DNA of 64,000 nucleotides from Chrysogorgia sp. JL179-B06 (taxonomy: Eukaryota > Cnidaria > Anthozoa > Scleralcyonacea > Chrysogorgiidae), in the NCBI GenBank assembly GCA_035772405.1, contig JAYKKM010000442.1, forward strand, positions 449,001 to 513,000. The letters are read 5' to 3'. Each line of letters begins with the position of its first letter. Positions within the stretch are counted from its first letter, which is position 1. The position numbers and the translations under genes were made by a program. The notes under the pieces were generated by a model, which ran no database searches, had not been told where the DNA came from, and saw nothing but the letters and a program-made list of their open reading frames with translations. Shown here one piece after another: positions 54,932 to 63,949 of this stretch.

Positions 54932-55297
54932 TTACAAAGAAAAAAATTTTTGTTTCCCTCTACCTTTATGGTCAATGAAATTGTAGGGCTTAATGTTTAA
55001 TACAGGTGTTGAGTTTGCTAATTCTACACTATGATTTATAATATGTATATATTTTCCTTTCAATGGTGATAAGAGGTTCTGTAAATTTTCCTCCAGAGCC
55101 CCAAACGCGTCTACTAACAACATTTTGAAATATCGAGGTCCCTGACAATCTTTCAGATATAAATAATATCCATATCTTAAACACGAGGGTTCCACAGGTT
55201 CGTATTTTACTATTTGTATGGGTTGAGTTTGATAATAAAATGAAAGATAATCATGAGATTCACATTCTCCAAAATCAATCATTGATCGCAGCCACAT
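54932..55297 (-). CDS. Hypothetical protein, 121 aa (LVGKH family)
   Basis: Start at MWLRSMIDFGECESHDYLSF because a good TATA box (TTTTATAG, 55336-55343) sits about 40 bp upstream; the frame is open further but through the TATA box. LRYGYYLYLKDCQGPRYFK and LSPLKGKYIHIINHSVELAN resemble 52603-53265. Convergent with the 54478 gene. Confidence 0.55.
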   Translation of the reverse strand: MWLRSMIDFGECESHDYLSFYYQTQPIQIVKYEPVEPSCLRYGYYLYLKDCQGPRYFKMLLVDAFGALEENLQNLLSPLKGKYIHIINHSVELANSTPVLNIKPYNFIDHKGRGKQKFFSL

Positions 55298-55414
55298 GTT
55301 GAAAAAATAATAGAAAAATATATTTGATACCCTGCTTTTATAGTCCAAAAATCTATAAAAGTCGGTTGTCAAACAATAAAATTTTCACAAAACGTCCAAA
55401 AAAAAGTTGTCAAG

Positions 55415-55618
55415 ATGGTATATTGCAGTTTCTGTTGTTGTGAAGTGAATTCCTTCTATCATTTTTTCATGCATTACAGATGTAAAGAATGCTTTGTAAA
55501 CCATCATTATTGTTATCCTTGTAAACAGAATTACGGACGACTTATCTATAGTAAAATAGTTGTTCTATGTGAATGTGATGATAGAATACAAAGATGGAAA
55601 AAAATTTATTTGGATTAA
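55415..55618 (+). CDS. Cys-rich (zinc-binding-like) protein, 67 aa
   Basis: MVYCSFCCCEVNSFYHFF, then MHYRCKECFVNHHYCYPCKQ and VVLCECDDRIQRW. Cys/His spacing (C..C...H...C..C...H..C..C...C.C) suits a RING- or PHD-like two-zinc fold, too diverged to name. Intact; polyadenylation-like AATAAA overlaps the stop. Confidence 0.55.
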   Translation: MVYCSFCCCEVNSFYHFFMHYRCKECFVNHHYCYPCKQNYGRLIYSKIVVLCECDDRIQRWKKIYLD

Positions 55619-55642
55619 TAAAATTTTTTTTTAATACATCGT

Positions 55643-55789
55643 CTACCACTTCCAAAATTCGTAAAACTTATGATTATAATTCGGATGATCTTTTTTCCAT
55701 CCTCCTTTTTGAATTTTGTTAGAACGTCGTCGTTTTCGTATTCTTTTTTTTATTTTCGTTTTCGATTTTTCATTCATCCTACTCTTCAT
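55643..55789 (-). CDS. Small basic protein with IQKGG, 48 aa
   Basis: MKSRMNEKSKTKIKKRIRKR continuing RRSNKIQKGGWKKDHPNY and ending YEFWKW. The R/K arm followed by IQKGG is the same design as the ORFs at 44783 and 37926. A virion core protein cut by the adenovirus-type protease is the simplest reading. ATG start, intact. Confidence 0.55.
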   Translation of the reverse strand: MKSRMNEKSKTKIKKRIRKRRRSNKIQKGGWKKDHPNYNHKFYEFWKW

Positions 55790-55904
55790 TTTTATGTTAA
55801 CTGAAGTACGACAAGCAATGCTTTAAAAAAAAACAAAAAAAAAACGTCTATTTATACTGTTATATCTGTTTTTGATTTTTTTTTTATATCTTTTCTGAGA
55901 CACA

Positions 55905-55914
55905 TATATATAAG
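55905..55914 (+). promoter_or_regulatory. TATA box (TATATATAAG)
   Basis: 26 bp upstream of the ATG at 55940. Confidence 0.5.
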
Positions 55915-55939
55915 ATGTTTAAAACTTAAAAACTTTATC

Positions 55940-56312
55940 ATGACTGAAAAAAAACAATGTCCGTATTACGTTATGTTAGTATATGTACAAATAGTATAAC
56001 TTTTTTTGACACATCCAAAAATACTTTTCAGCGCTATTTATCATGTGAATCTCTTCATAAAGAATATCCTGAATATATATATTTTGTGGAGGATTGAAAA
56101 CCTGTTACAATAATTGACACAAAACAATGTTCTGTAATAAAAAAAATGGTGTGGAACAACACCCATATGAAGTAACCCTGAAAGTTATCAATCATGGAGA
56201 ATCTGGAAAAACAATAAAAATATTATCAGAGGAAGATGTTCCTCATCTTTTTCATAAAAATGTTAAGTTTATAAATACTGACAAAGACATAATAATTCCT
56301 TCTCTTGTATAA
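55940..56312 (+). pseudogene. Right-end tandem family member 3 (broken)
   Basis: Carries the family core (SLHKEYPEYIYFVED, then KP) but the core Cys codon is replaced by TGA at about 56096, an early TAA lies near 55998, and the frame shifts near 56130 into PYEVTLKVINHGESGKTIKI and LFHKNVKFINTDKD. Order and spacing match members 1 and 2. A dead copy in the tandem array. Confidence 0.6.
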
Positions 56313-56374
56313 ATTTATTTTTTATAATAAAACATGTGAATCATTGTTATTTTTTTTTACATGAATTTCTTTCT

Positions 56375-56799
56375 TTACTCTAAAAGTTTTTTTCTTTTTG
56401 CAATTTGTTTTTGTCGATGCTTGTTCTTATAATCAGCTAATTTACAGATTCTTTCACTATCCCATAATTTCCCCATTTTACCCTGACGTTTTCCATATCG
56501 ATATAACGTGGACGGATCATATATTCTACCCTTAAAATGGTAGAAATCATCAGCATAAGAAGCCAATCAAAAATATCATCTCTTGCTTCTTTGAGATAAA
56601 CAACCCCTTGAAAATATCCAATTTCTTTATCTTTTACAATTTCACGACTACATTCAAAAAACGATATTTCATTTAAATTAAGACAATTCCTTGGAGTATG
56701 AATTAATTTCGCTGCCTCTATCAATTTTTCAGCATTTTCTGGGCTACGCATTTGAAATGACCAAATCTTTCGCGGGCGTATATACCCCATCTTCAACAA
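56375..56799 (-). pseudogene. Possible Rep-like (HUH endonuclease-type) ORF, frameshifted
   Basis: The first frame (56437-56799) reads IRPRKIWSFQMRSPENAEKL, like the FT.NNP-type motif 1 of circular Rep proteins. It then has ECSREIVKDKEIGYFQGVVY, the place and shape of motif 2, where HxQ is expected but F-Q is found. A shift in a T5 run near 56565 leads to YDPSTLYRYGKRQGKMGKLW, reminiscent of motif 3 (Y..K). With the metal-binding His missing, enzyme activity would be doubtful. The family call is by eye and tentative. Confidence 0.4.
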
Positions 56800-56937
56800 A
56801 ATAACTGTAAATTTTTATGATATCATTTTTTATACCCTAGGTTTTTTACAAATGAAAAAATTTTTCTCAAAAAACTTTCATATAAATAAGCTGAAACTAT
56901 TTTTTTTTCATTTAAACAATACGTACTTATATAAGCC

Positions 56938-56945
56938 TAGTAACA
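56938..56945 (+). promoter_or_regulatory. TATA-like box before the right terminal gene
   Basis: TTATATAAG about 46 bp upstream of the ATG at 56991. Confidence 0.45.
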
Positions 56946-56990
56946 ACCCTAAATATCTACAAACTTAAGAAGTTTTAAGAAAAATAAAAA

Positions 56991-57386
56991 ATGGCTACGA
57001 AAGAAGAAATAACGGCTTCCTATGGAGAACCCCACCCCATAACCCCATATGGTTCCCCTCTCATATGGGACTACAACGATAAAGGAGAAGGATACGCGTA
57101 CGGTGTACGGAATACGTCCAAAGAGTTTAATTTCGATGACTTTAAACCCTTCAAACCCATTCAGGATAATGGTGATTCTGATAGTGATGATAGTTTGAAA
57201 GCATTTTTGGGTAGTGATGATGACGAGGAGAAAGTATTTAATAGAAAGATGTTAAACCAAAAAAAACAGTATATACCCACTGTGATATTAATACTATTCG
57301 ACAGAATTTTCCAAATCAAAAATATATTTTACAACACTGTATATACTCTCCCTCGGGTAATCTATCCATGTATAAATTATATTTAG
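56991..57386 (+). CDS. Acidic protein at the right terminus (up to 131 aa)
   Basis: MATKEEITASYGEPHPITPY, then an FNFDDFKPFKP segment and Asp/Ser-rich NGDSDSDDSLKAFLGSDDDE. Similar charge make-up and FDFDD-like motif as the left terminal gene 26186-26610, and both point to the nearest terminus. Beyond about 57255 the frame runs out of phase with a family-4-like segment, so the natural end may be a frame join or splice there. Confidence 0.5.
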   Translation: MATKEEITASYGEPHPITPYGSPLIWDYNDKGEGYAYGVRNTSKEFNFDDFKPFKPIQDNGDSDSDDSLKAFLGSDDDEEKVFNRKMLNQKKQYIPTVILILFDRIFQIKNIFYNTVYTLPRVIYPCINYI

Positions 57387-57493
57387 AAGTGGTAGATGGG
57401 GGAATTCTTTGTCAGCATAAATATCTAACAACAATTATGATAACTGATGATTCCATACTTTGTTCCATTAATAAAGAAATGTATTTAGATTAA
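57250..57493 (+). pseudogene. Right-end tandem family member 4 (fragment)
   Basis: A second frame over the end of 56991-57386 encodes VYTHCDINTIRQNFPNQKYI, LQHC, SPSGNLSMYKLYLEVVDGGI and ends INKEMYLD with TAA followed by AATAAA. FPN(Q)KYIL-HC, SP...YKLYLEV and the closing segment align with members 1-3. No ATG of its own. Confidence 0.5.
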
Positions 57494-57589
57494 ATAAAAA
57501 AATAAAAAGAGAATTTTGTTTTTCAAAAAAAGTTTTTTATTGTGTGTTAAAGTACATTTCATCTATTTTTTTTTAAATATATTTCATCT

Positions 57590-58213
57590 ATTTAAAAACA
57601 CCAAATAATTTTTTGAGATATTTCCCTCTACAAATTTTATCATTTTTTAAAAATACCGTAACTAAGAAATATCAGTCATTCGGCCATAAGATGGCGTCGA
57701 GGTAAGAGCTCCATGGCGGAAATTTCTATGATTAATTCTATAAGCAAACATTTGGGATTATTTTTATTTCAACATCTTACAACTCTTCCAATAAAAATAA
57801 TATGAAGTTTTTTGGATGGCACGTGTAAGTATAAATCACATCGGGTGAGGTATGATGGTCGTTTATACTCGTTTTTTTTTTACTTTTTGATATCTATCTC
57901 ATGAAATTAATACGATCACCTTGATTGACCTTCCTCTCTCTCTGGTCGTAAAACTCAAGGATAATCAAAAAACTGGTCGTACAACAACACCAGGTTTCAT
58001 GAGATAAATATATACAAAATTCACAAAAAACCTCTTGTATGCGACCAGGTGCATATCCCCCTGATTTGATGGCTGGTCGCTCTTAACAGGGTGACCACAC
58101 CTTAAAACTAGAACACCCTCCTGGAAATTTTGGACTGGGTGTGCTCTGATTGGTCCATTCAAATCAATTCTTGATTCTGATTGGCTTAGAGCTCGGTCCA
58201 GTCCCAAACACAT

Positions 58214-58251
<38 letters not shown>

Positions 58252-58256
58252 CTACT
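57590..58256 (-). repeat. Right terminal inverted repeat of the Polinton
   Basis: About 670 bp, inverted relative to the left repeat: CATAAGATGGCGTCGAGG (57688), ATCACATCGGGTGAGGTATG (57835), GACCAGTTTTTTGATTATCC-like segment, CCAGTCCCAAACACATTG (58200) and (TA)n ATTACTACT. Single copy of the segment that is duplicated on the left. Confidence 0.9.
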
Positions 58257-58261
58257 CGTGT
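58257..58261. other. Target-site duplication, right (CGTGT)
   Basis: Second copy of the 5-bp sequence at 24106-24110. Confidence 0.9.
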
Positions 58262-59007
58262 CTACTATAAAAAGTCACTTGGCATGATTCTTGATGAGCA
58301 GTTAAAGTGGGATAAACACAACGATGCACAATGTAAAAAGATCTCAATCAATATTGCTCTCTTGAAAAGAGCAAGATCATTTGTTCCTAGGCATACATTG
58401 ATAAATATGTACAATGCATTTGTTTTGCCTCACTTTAACTATTACTCGACAATTTGGAACGATGGATCTTGTACCATAACTAATAAGCTATCAAAACTAC
58501 AAAGGAGAGCTGCGCGTGTGATAACTTCAAGCACATACGATATTCGTTCCACTCAAATTTTGCAAGACCTCAATTGGTTACCAATTGAGGTTGATTTAAA
58601 AAGAGGGAAACAATTATGACATTTAAAGCTATAACCGGACAAGCGCCGAGTTATCTAACCGAATTATTTACTGAGTGTGAAAACAATTACTACGGTCTGA
58701 GAAGTAATAACACCAAATTTGCACTCCCAAAACCAAGGACTAATTTCCTAAAAAGAAGCTTTTCATATAGAGCGGCAAAATCGTGGAACGAATTACCTCA
58801 TGATATAACTGACGATTTCAATAAGCTATCAGTTAATACTTTTAAAAGGCGACTTGAAATAACCTAATGATGGTATATTGTATTTTAAATGTTTAATTGT
58901 TTTGTATTATGCACGGCCCTTTTAAAATCAGTGATGTATATAGTTTTAATGTTAACACTGAATAGGCTACCGTGTAAAAATAATTTTTAATAAATAAATA
59001 AATAAAT
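58262..59007 (+). pseudogene. LINE copy B, 3' part
   Basis: Continues the reverse transcriptase of 22214-24110 in phase (KSLGMILDEQLKWDKHNDAQ, MYNAFVLPHFNYYSTIWNDG, RAARVITS), shifts frame at about 58612, ends at 58867 and has a 3' UTR with GGCTACCGTGTAAAAATAA and an (AATA)n tail at 58990-59007. Confidence 0.93.
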
Positions 59008-59074
59008 AACTAATTTTCCATATACGACCGGACATTGTACACGACCGGACATTCTACCACCCCGTCAAGATTAT

Positions 59075-59155
59075 CACCCTCGCCCCAGCGCCTTCGGCGC
59101 TGGACGGCGCTTCGCGCCGTCCGGGCGAGGGGATTATTATTAATAATAATAATGC
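59075..59155. repeat. GC-rich hairpin plus (ATT)n module, copy 1
   Basis: CACCCTCGCCCCAGCG... GGGCGAGGGG folds into a stem with two inner palindromes (GCGCCTTCGGCGC, GGCGCTTCGCGCC), then ATTATTATTAATAATAATAAT. A second copy with the same plan lies at 62642-62727. Confidence 0.7.
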
Positions 59156-60130
59156 CTAAAGCATATATTTTATTTTGATGGTCATTAATGCAAAAGCCAT
59201 ATGTATGTGCAACAAAGCATGGCATAAAACCTATATATTCAGGACAACATGCCTATAGCCTGCTTGTTGACAATTATCTAGCTGACACAGTACTTGTTCA
59301 ATCTGATTCCCTAACAATTTCTGCTGACATAGTGATTAGTAGTCAACATCCCAATGTCAACATAATCCTATACCGGTAAGATGTACATGTATTTTACATT
59401 GCAAGTCTGGGACCAGAGTTGTCAAAGCCTATTATCAGACACAATAAGTTATGGCCCACTAGGCCAGCTACTGTAGGCCTAACGTGTTTCATAATGGATG
59501 GAGTAAACACAGATTGTTTATGGAATACAGACCAGTATACAATACATACAGCCGGTAGACGATCGTCAAGCTCATATCCTCAGAGAAATTATTCCGTTCT
59601 GATTACTGGTGACTCTAACCATTTGAGCCATCGAGACTCAGATGGAGAGAGGTAACAATGATCTACTTGTTCAAATGATATAAGTGCCTATGCGGCAGTT
59701 ACTATCCATCAGTAATTTTAATGTGTTAACTGCTGTTAGTAAATTCAACCCGCATAGAACATCTATCAATAGAATCAGTATATACATCATTGTAACTCAG
59801 AATCATTTTTCTGAGGATATGAGCTTGACGCTCATCCATTTATTGTCTGTCTACTCCGAGCTCTCCCTTACTCACTACAGCAGTGCACATATTACCACTA
59901 ACCAGTATACAGTAATTGCTTGTTTATACTACAAAATTGTAGTCCAGGCCCATGTTGTAAACACAGCTATAGTTTGCATGTTTTTGCACCTTAAACTACC
60001 AGTACTGTACAGTAAATAGGTTCATATTGTAAAACATGTATAGTGTACTCGTTCATATTGTAAAACATAAACAAGAGACTTGTACAGGTCAGTAGAGAAA
60101 AATAAACTTTTTGACGTCTCTGATAACCTA
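59156..60130. other. Host-like stretch with SINE pieces
   Basis: Minus-strand SINE piece at about 59557-59650 (complement of TGAGTCTCGATGGCTCAAATGG with box A) and plus-strand SINE body at about 59795-59945 (GAGGATATGAGCTTGACGCT, CCAGTATACAGTAATTGC). No gene. Confidence 0.55.
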
Positions 60131-60134
60131 ACCT

Positions 60135-61725
60135 AATTTAAAAAAAGCATTTGATACTGTTGATCATCAAATTATGTTGAGGAAGTTAGAGCTCTATGGA
60201 ATCAAGGGACAAGCTCTAACTTTGCTCAAATCTTATCTCACAAACCGAAAGCAGAAATGCCAAATTAAAAATTCCTTTTCTACAAAGCGACTGATTAAAT
60301 GTGGCGTACCACAAGGCTCTATGTTAGGGCCACTATTCTTTTTGTTATATATTAATGATTTGCCTGAATGTCTAAATAAAACAAAACCTCGTTTGTTTGC
60401 TGACGACACAAATCTGACAGCTTCGGGAGATTCTATAACTGACCTTGAGACTGCAGTAAATTCTGATTTGAAAAACCTTAGAAAATGGTTAATTGCCAAT
60501 AAACTTAGCCTAAATGTAGCTAAGACAGAATTTATGTTAATTGGTTCAAAACCAATGATAAAAAATATTTCTGATTCAGATCTAAATGTTTTCATTGAAA
60601 ATAAACAAATTAAACAAGTTTGCGAATGTAAAACTCTTGGATTAATAGTTGACCAGCATTTATCGTGGAAAAGTAACACTGAAAATATTTGCAAAAAAAT
60701 AACAGCAGGAATCTCTGCTATTCGTCGGGTCAAACCTTTTGTTGACATGTATACACTCATTTCGATATATAACGCTATTGTTCGGCCATACTTTGATTAC
60801 TGCTGTGAAGTATGGGATGTGTTTGGTGAATCGCAATCAAAACGACTCCAAAAACTGCAAAATAGAGCTGCTAGAATTATCTTGAACATGAGCAATGACG
60901 TAAATCATTCTATTGCTTTACGTACAGTAAAGAACGCATTCCGAACGATATACTTTCTGTTTTAATCTCGTCTAGTGAACATATACCATAACCAGTCCAG
61001 CAATCAAATGATCAAGTTAAATCCGTTTAGAAGTTTACTAAAGTCAGAAATTAACGAAGTCTTCCCATTATCTTTTTAAGCGAAGCCACAATGATGTTCC
61101 GAACGCGTTCGGAACTCGTTCAGAACGCGATCCGAACGCGTTTGGAACGCGTTCGGAACGCGAACGCAGTGTTAGGTTATTTCTGAGCAGTACTGTACAT
61201 TGGGCTGGGAGCCACTCAAAACAGAAAGGAAGAAAGCTAAGGCAAAAATGATGTATAAAGTATTAAATAAAATGGGTCCCAAATCACTCACTAATCTTTT
61301 TTCATACAAAAGTGAGAAAACAAATTACAACCTTCGGGACATTTCAAGTGGTCTTAGTTTACCAAAACCGCGTACTAACAATATGAAAAATAGTTTCATG
61401 TATGACGGAGCCAACCTTTGGAATTATATTCCAAAGGAAATTAGGGAAAGCAAAACTCTTTCTTCCTTTCGAAATAAAATCACTTCTCACATCATTGACA
61501 TAGAGTAATAAATAACTTGACGTGCCTGTAAACTAAGATTCTAATAACGTTCTTATCATATAAATAATTTAATATTCTACCTCATATATTATTATATTCT
61601 ACTGTAAATAGCTCTTAATATCATTCTTCATGTAACATTTTTCTATTTTTGCACACGCCCCTCGTGTAAATCAGCTTCGGTTGACGGGGCCAGCGTGTAT
61701 AAATAAAGTTTCTATCTATCTAATC
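60135..61725 (+). pseudogene. LINE copy C, reverse transcriptase 3' half (split by a TA-flanked element)
   Basis: Starts within motif A (NLKKAFDTVDH), has CGVPQGSMLGPLFFLLYIND and FADDTNL, and then a C-terminal part (RVKPFVDMYTLISIYNAIVR, YCCEVWDVFG). The frame is cut at 60924 by a 271-bp element and continues in phase at 61198 (LGWEPLKTERKKAKAKMMYK) to 61508. 3' end CCAGCGTGTATAAATAAAG plus (TCTA)n. A different subfamily from copies A and B. Apart from the insertion and 5' truncation the frame is open. Confidence 0.92.
60925..61195. mobile_element. 271-bp TA-flanked MITE in LINE copy C
   Basis: Begins CAGTAAAGAACGC and ends CAGTACTG with TA at 60923-60924 and 61196-61197. Removing it with one TA restores the LINE reading frame exactly. 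The right half is packed with GAACGCG/CGCGTTC palindromic repeats. Tc1/mariner-like by target site. Confidence 0.75.
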
Positions 61726-62021
61726 ATATAGAGGGCAAAATTACTCGAATATAATTGACTAATGAGGTGAGCATTTTTCCTAAATTCTGGGCAAAATTAC
61801 TTGTACCTGATTGGTGTTTTACTTGTAAATCCAAGCTCCCCTGTTCTCTTAGTCAATGTTTAACTCAACAGAGTTGGTTGTATTATGTACCGTTTAGTTT
61901 TAGTGGTTTGTATAGTTGTTTTTCACGCTTGGTTTTGACATTTGGCTGGCTTTCTCATGTTGACAGTTGTTGATGTGCGTAGCTAACGTATTTATGAATA
62001 AAATTTTGCCCTCTATATGAT
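61723..62021. mobile_element. 299-bp TA-flanked MITE after the LINE C tail
   Basis: Perfect inverted ends ATCATATAGAGGGCAAAATT, flanked by TA on both sides (61721-61722, 62022-62023). It lies in the (TCTA)n tail of LINE C. Non-coding; the ORF at 61755 is incidental. Confidence 0.85.
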
Positions 62022-62023
62022 TA

Positions 62024-62630
62024 ACAGCCAACAGGTAATCACATGGTTCCTCGTAAAATTAAGGTTTAATTTCACTTGTGTTTTCAAAGTTTCACAAATT
62101 GCCCTCGTCGCTTCGTATTTACACCAGTTCTACATATATCTAATGAAGCCCTGGGACTGATTGCCAGCAGGAAACAGCTTTAAAAAGCTCGGATTGGATT
62201 CACAAACTCTGATAAATATATTAGATATTCCGACGGTATCTTTTGAACTACTAACTCTAGCAACTTATGCTATACATCAAATGAAAGCCTGAATACTTGG
62301 ACATATTTTGCAAAATATCTTTGTAAACTGATTACTAACAGCATCAGGGAAAACGGGTTTACCTTTTAACGCTATTTACGAATTTGTCATCTCCCGCCAA
62401 TGATACTGTATCTTTTGAACACTGCATTTTATGAACTTTTTGAACCCAAATCTTCATTTCACCGTATAACCCGACAAAACATATGTACTTTTCGTGTTTA
62501 AACGATAAGGACTTTTTCGCACCGCGAAGGCCCTGAGGACGAGGTTGGGCCGTTGATCCCCTTTCGTAAACAAATAAACTAAATGTGACTCTGGAAATGG
62601 CTAGGAATCCTTGTGAGGGACTAAACGCCG
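62024..62630. other. No feature seen
   Basis: Host-like sequence without open frames or repeats that I can support. Confidence 0.4.
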
Positions 62631-62632
62631 GT

Positions 62633-62960
62633 CGATATTAGCACCCTCGCCCTCAGGCCTTCAGCCTTGGGCCGGCGCTTCCTGCCGGGCGAGGGGATTA
62701 TTATTATTATTATTATTATTATTATTGGCAGGTTCGGGCTCGCTCGACCGAGGAGAAAGTGGTTTGGAGTGAGTGCTTCTTGGTCAGACAGGTGCGTGCT
62801 AACGTGGGTAATTTGGCGACTGTTTAGCAAAGATTCAACTTCAGCCATGACGGTCAGGAGGACTTGTCTGCCAAGGTTTGCTTCCCTACGATGGCTTGAA
62901 TGGCTCGTTTACAAGACCGGACGAGGCGTTCCCAAACTCCCAAACTCTCTATACTACTAT
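62633..62960 (-). pseudogene. BEL/Pao retrotransposon integrase fragment
   Basis: Minus strand: LGVWERLVRSCKRAIQAIVG, a frameshift, then MAEVESLLNSRQITHVSTHL and EALTPNHFLLGRASPNLP. This order (GVWERL..., AEVE.LLNSRP.T, LTPNHFLLG) is the C-terminal part of BEL/Pao integrases. The frame then runs into the hairpin/(ATT)n module at 62642-62727, which has split it. Confidence 0.85.
62642..62727. repeat. GC-rich hairpin plus (ATT)n module, copy 2
   Basis: CACCCTCGCCCTCAGGCC to CCGGGCGAGGGG followed by twelve ATT units; same plan as 59075-59155. Inserted in the BEL/Pao fragment. Confidence 0.75.
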
Positions 62961-63069
62961 GGCGATCGTTAATCAAGCTAGACACCCCTCCCACGTTTTC
63001 TACTCAATTGATGCCAAACACACGCGAGACTCACGAAACAATACCAAATTTATACCAAATCACGATTTT

Positions 63070-63390
63070 CGCTAAATTTGGTGTTATTTCAGTCATATTT
63101 AAAAAAATAGTCGTTTCAACATTTTCACAAATTTGTCAAATCACATTTAAAAAAATAGAAAGTGTCGTTTCAACATTTTCACAAATTTGTTAAATCACAT
63201 TTAAAAAATAGTCGTTTCAACATTTTCACAAATTTGTATCAAATCACATTTTAAAAATAGTCGTTTCAACATTTTCACAAATTTGTTAAATCACATTTAA
63301 AAAATAGAGAGTGTCGTTTCAACATTTTCACAAATTTGTCAAATTACATTTAGGAAAATAGCCGTTTCAACGCTTTTACAAATTTATGTA
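63070..63390. repeat. Tandem repeat, ~55-62 bp unit, six copies
   Basis: Units of GTCGTTTCAACATTTTCACA then AATTTGT(C/T)AAATCACATTTAAAAAA; two unit types with and without GAGAGT/GAAAGT. Confidence 0.9.
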
Positions 63391-63466
63391 TCGTAAAAGT
63401 GTCTCACGCGTGATAAAATTGCCACCTGTTATGCAAATTAGATTATTGCCACCTGTTAATAATAGA

Positions 63467-63949
63467 TTAGTCCGTTTGTTTACTATTTTCAGTGTTTGTC
63501 GCCTCGCTTCTAAAATGGTGATCGTACACATATTTCGACGTTGTGATTCCTCCCGACAACAAGCCCAAGAAAGGCACGTACGGTGTGACAACCGCGACAA
63601 TGCTCTCAACGTCATTCTTTAGTAGCGAGTCTTTTTGCAACTCGTCATTTAGTTCGTCAGGGTTCTCAATGGCGTTCAACCCATCTAATAAGCTAGCGAA
63701 TTTGCTGATTAGTAAGTCAGTGAGAAAAGCGTTTGCAATTTCCATTCTCTTCAACTCATATTGGCGCCATATCTTGTCGATAACCTTTGTAGACGCTTTT
63801 TTAATATACGCTTCAGATTGGCTTACCACACCATCACCAGACAGTCTAACAAGTTCGGCTCTCCTAACGTCAATGTCCACAGTCGAAGTGTCAGCAGTCT
63901 CCTCAACTAATTCCTCAATCGTGGGATTTTCTTCACTTTTGCGTTTCAC
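63467..63949 (-). CDS. Unidentified protein or exon, 160 aa
   Basis: Start preferred at MVKRKSEENPTIEELVEETA; an upstream ATG at 63973 would add eight residues. Charged N-terminus, predicted helices (ASTKVIDKIWRQYELKRMEI, ANAFLTDLLISKFASLLDGL) and a more hydrophobic SIVAVVTPYVPFLGLLSGGI near the end. Intact frame to a TAG/TAA-type stop. I do not recognise it; it may be a host gene or another element's gene continuing beyond the window. Confidence 0.4.
   Translation of the reverse strand: MKRKSEENPTIEELVEETADTSTVDIDVRRAELVRLSGDGVVSQSEAYIKKASTKVIDKIWRQYELKRMEIANAFLTDLLISKFASLLDGLNAIENPDELNDELQKDSLLKNDVESIVAVVTPYVPFLGLLSGGITTSKYVYDHHFRSEATNTENSKQTD

Noticed and set aside
61755..61973. ORF in the 299-bp element
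   Set aside because: Lies fully within a non-autonomous MITE and shows no conserved features.
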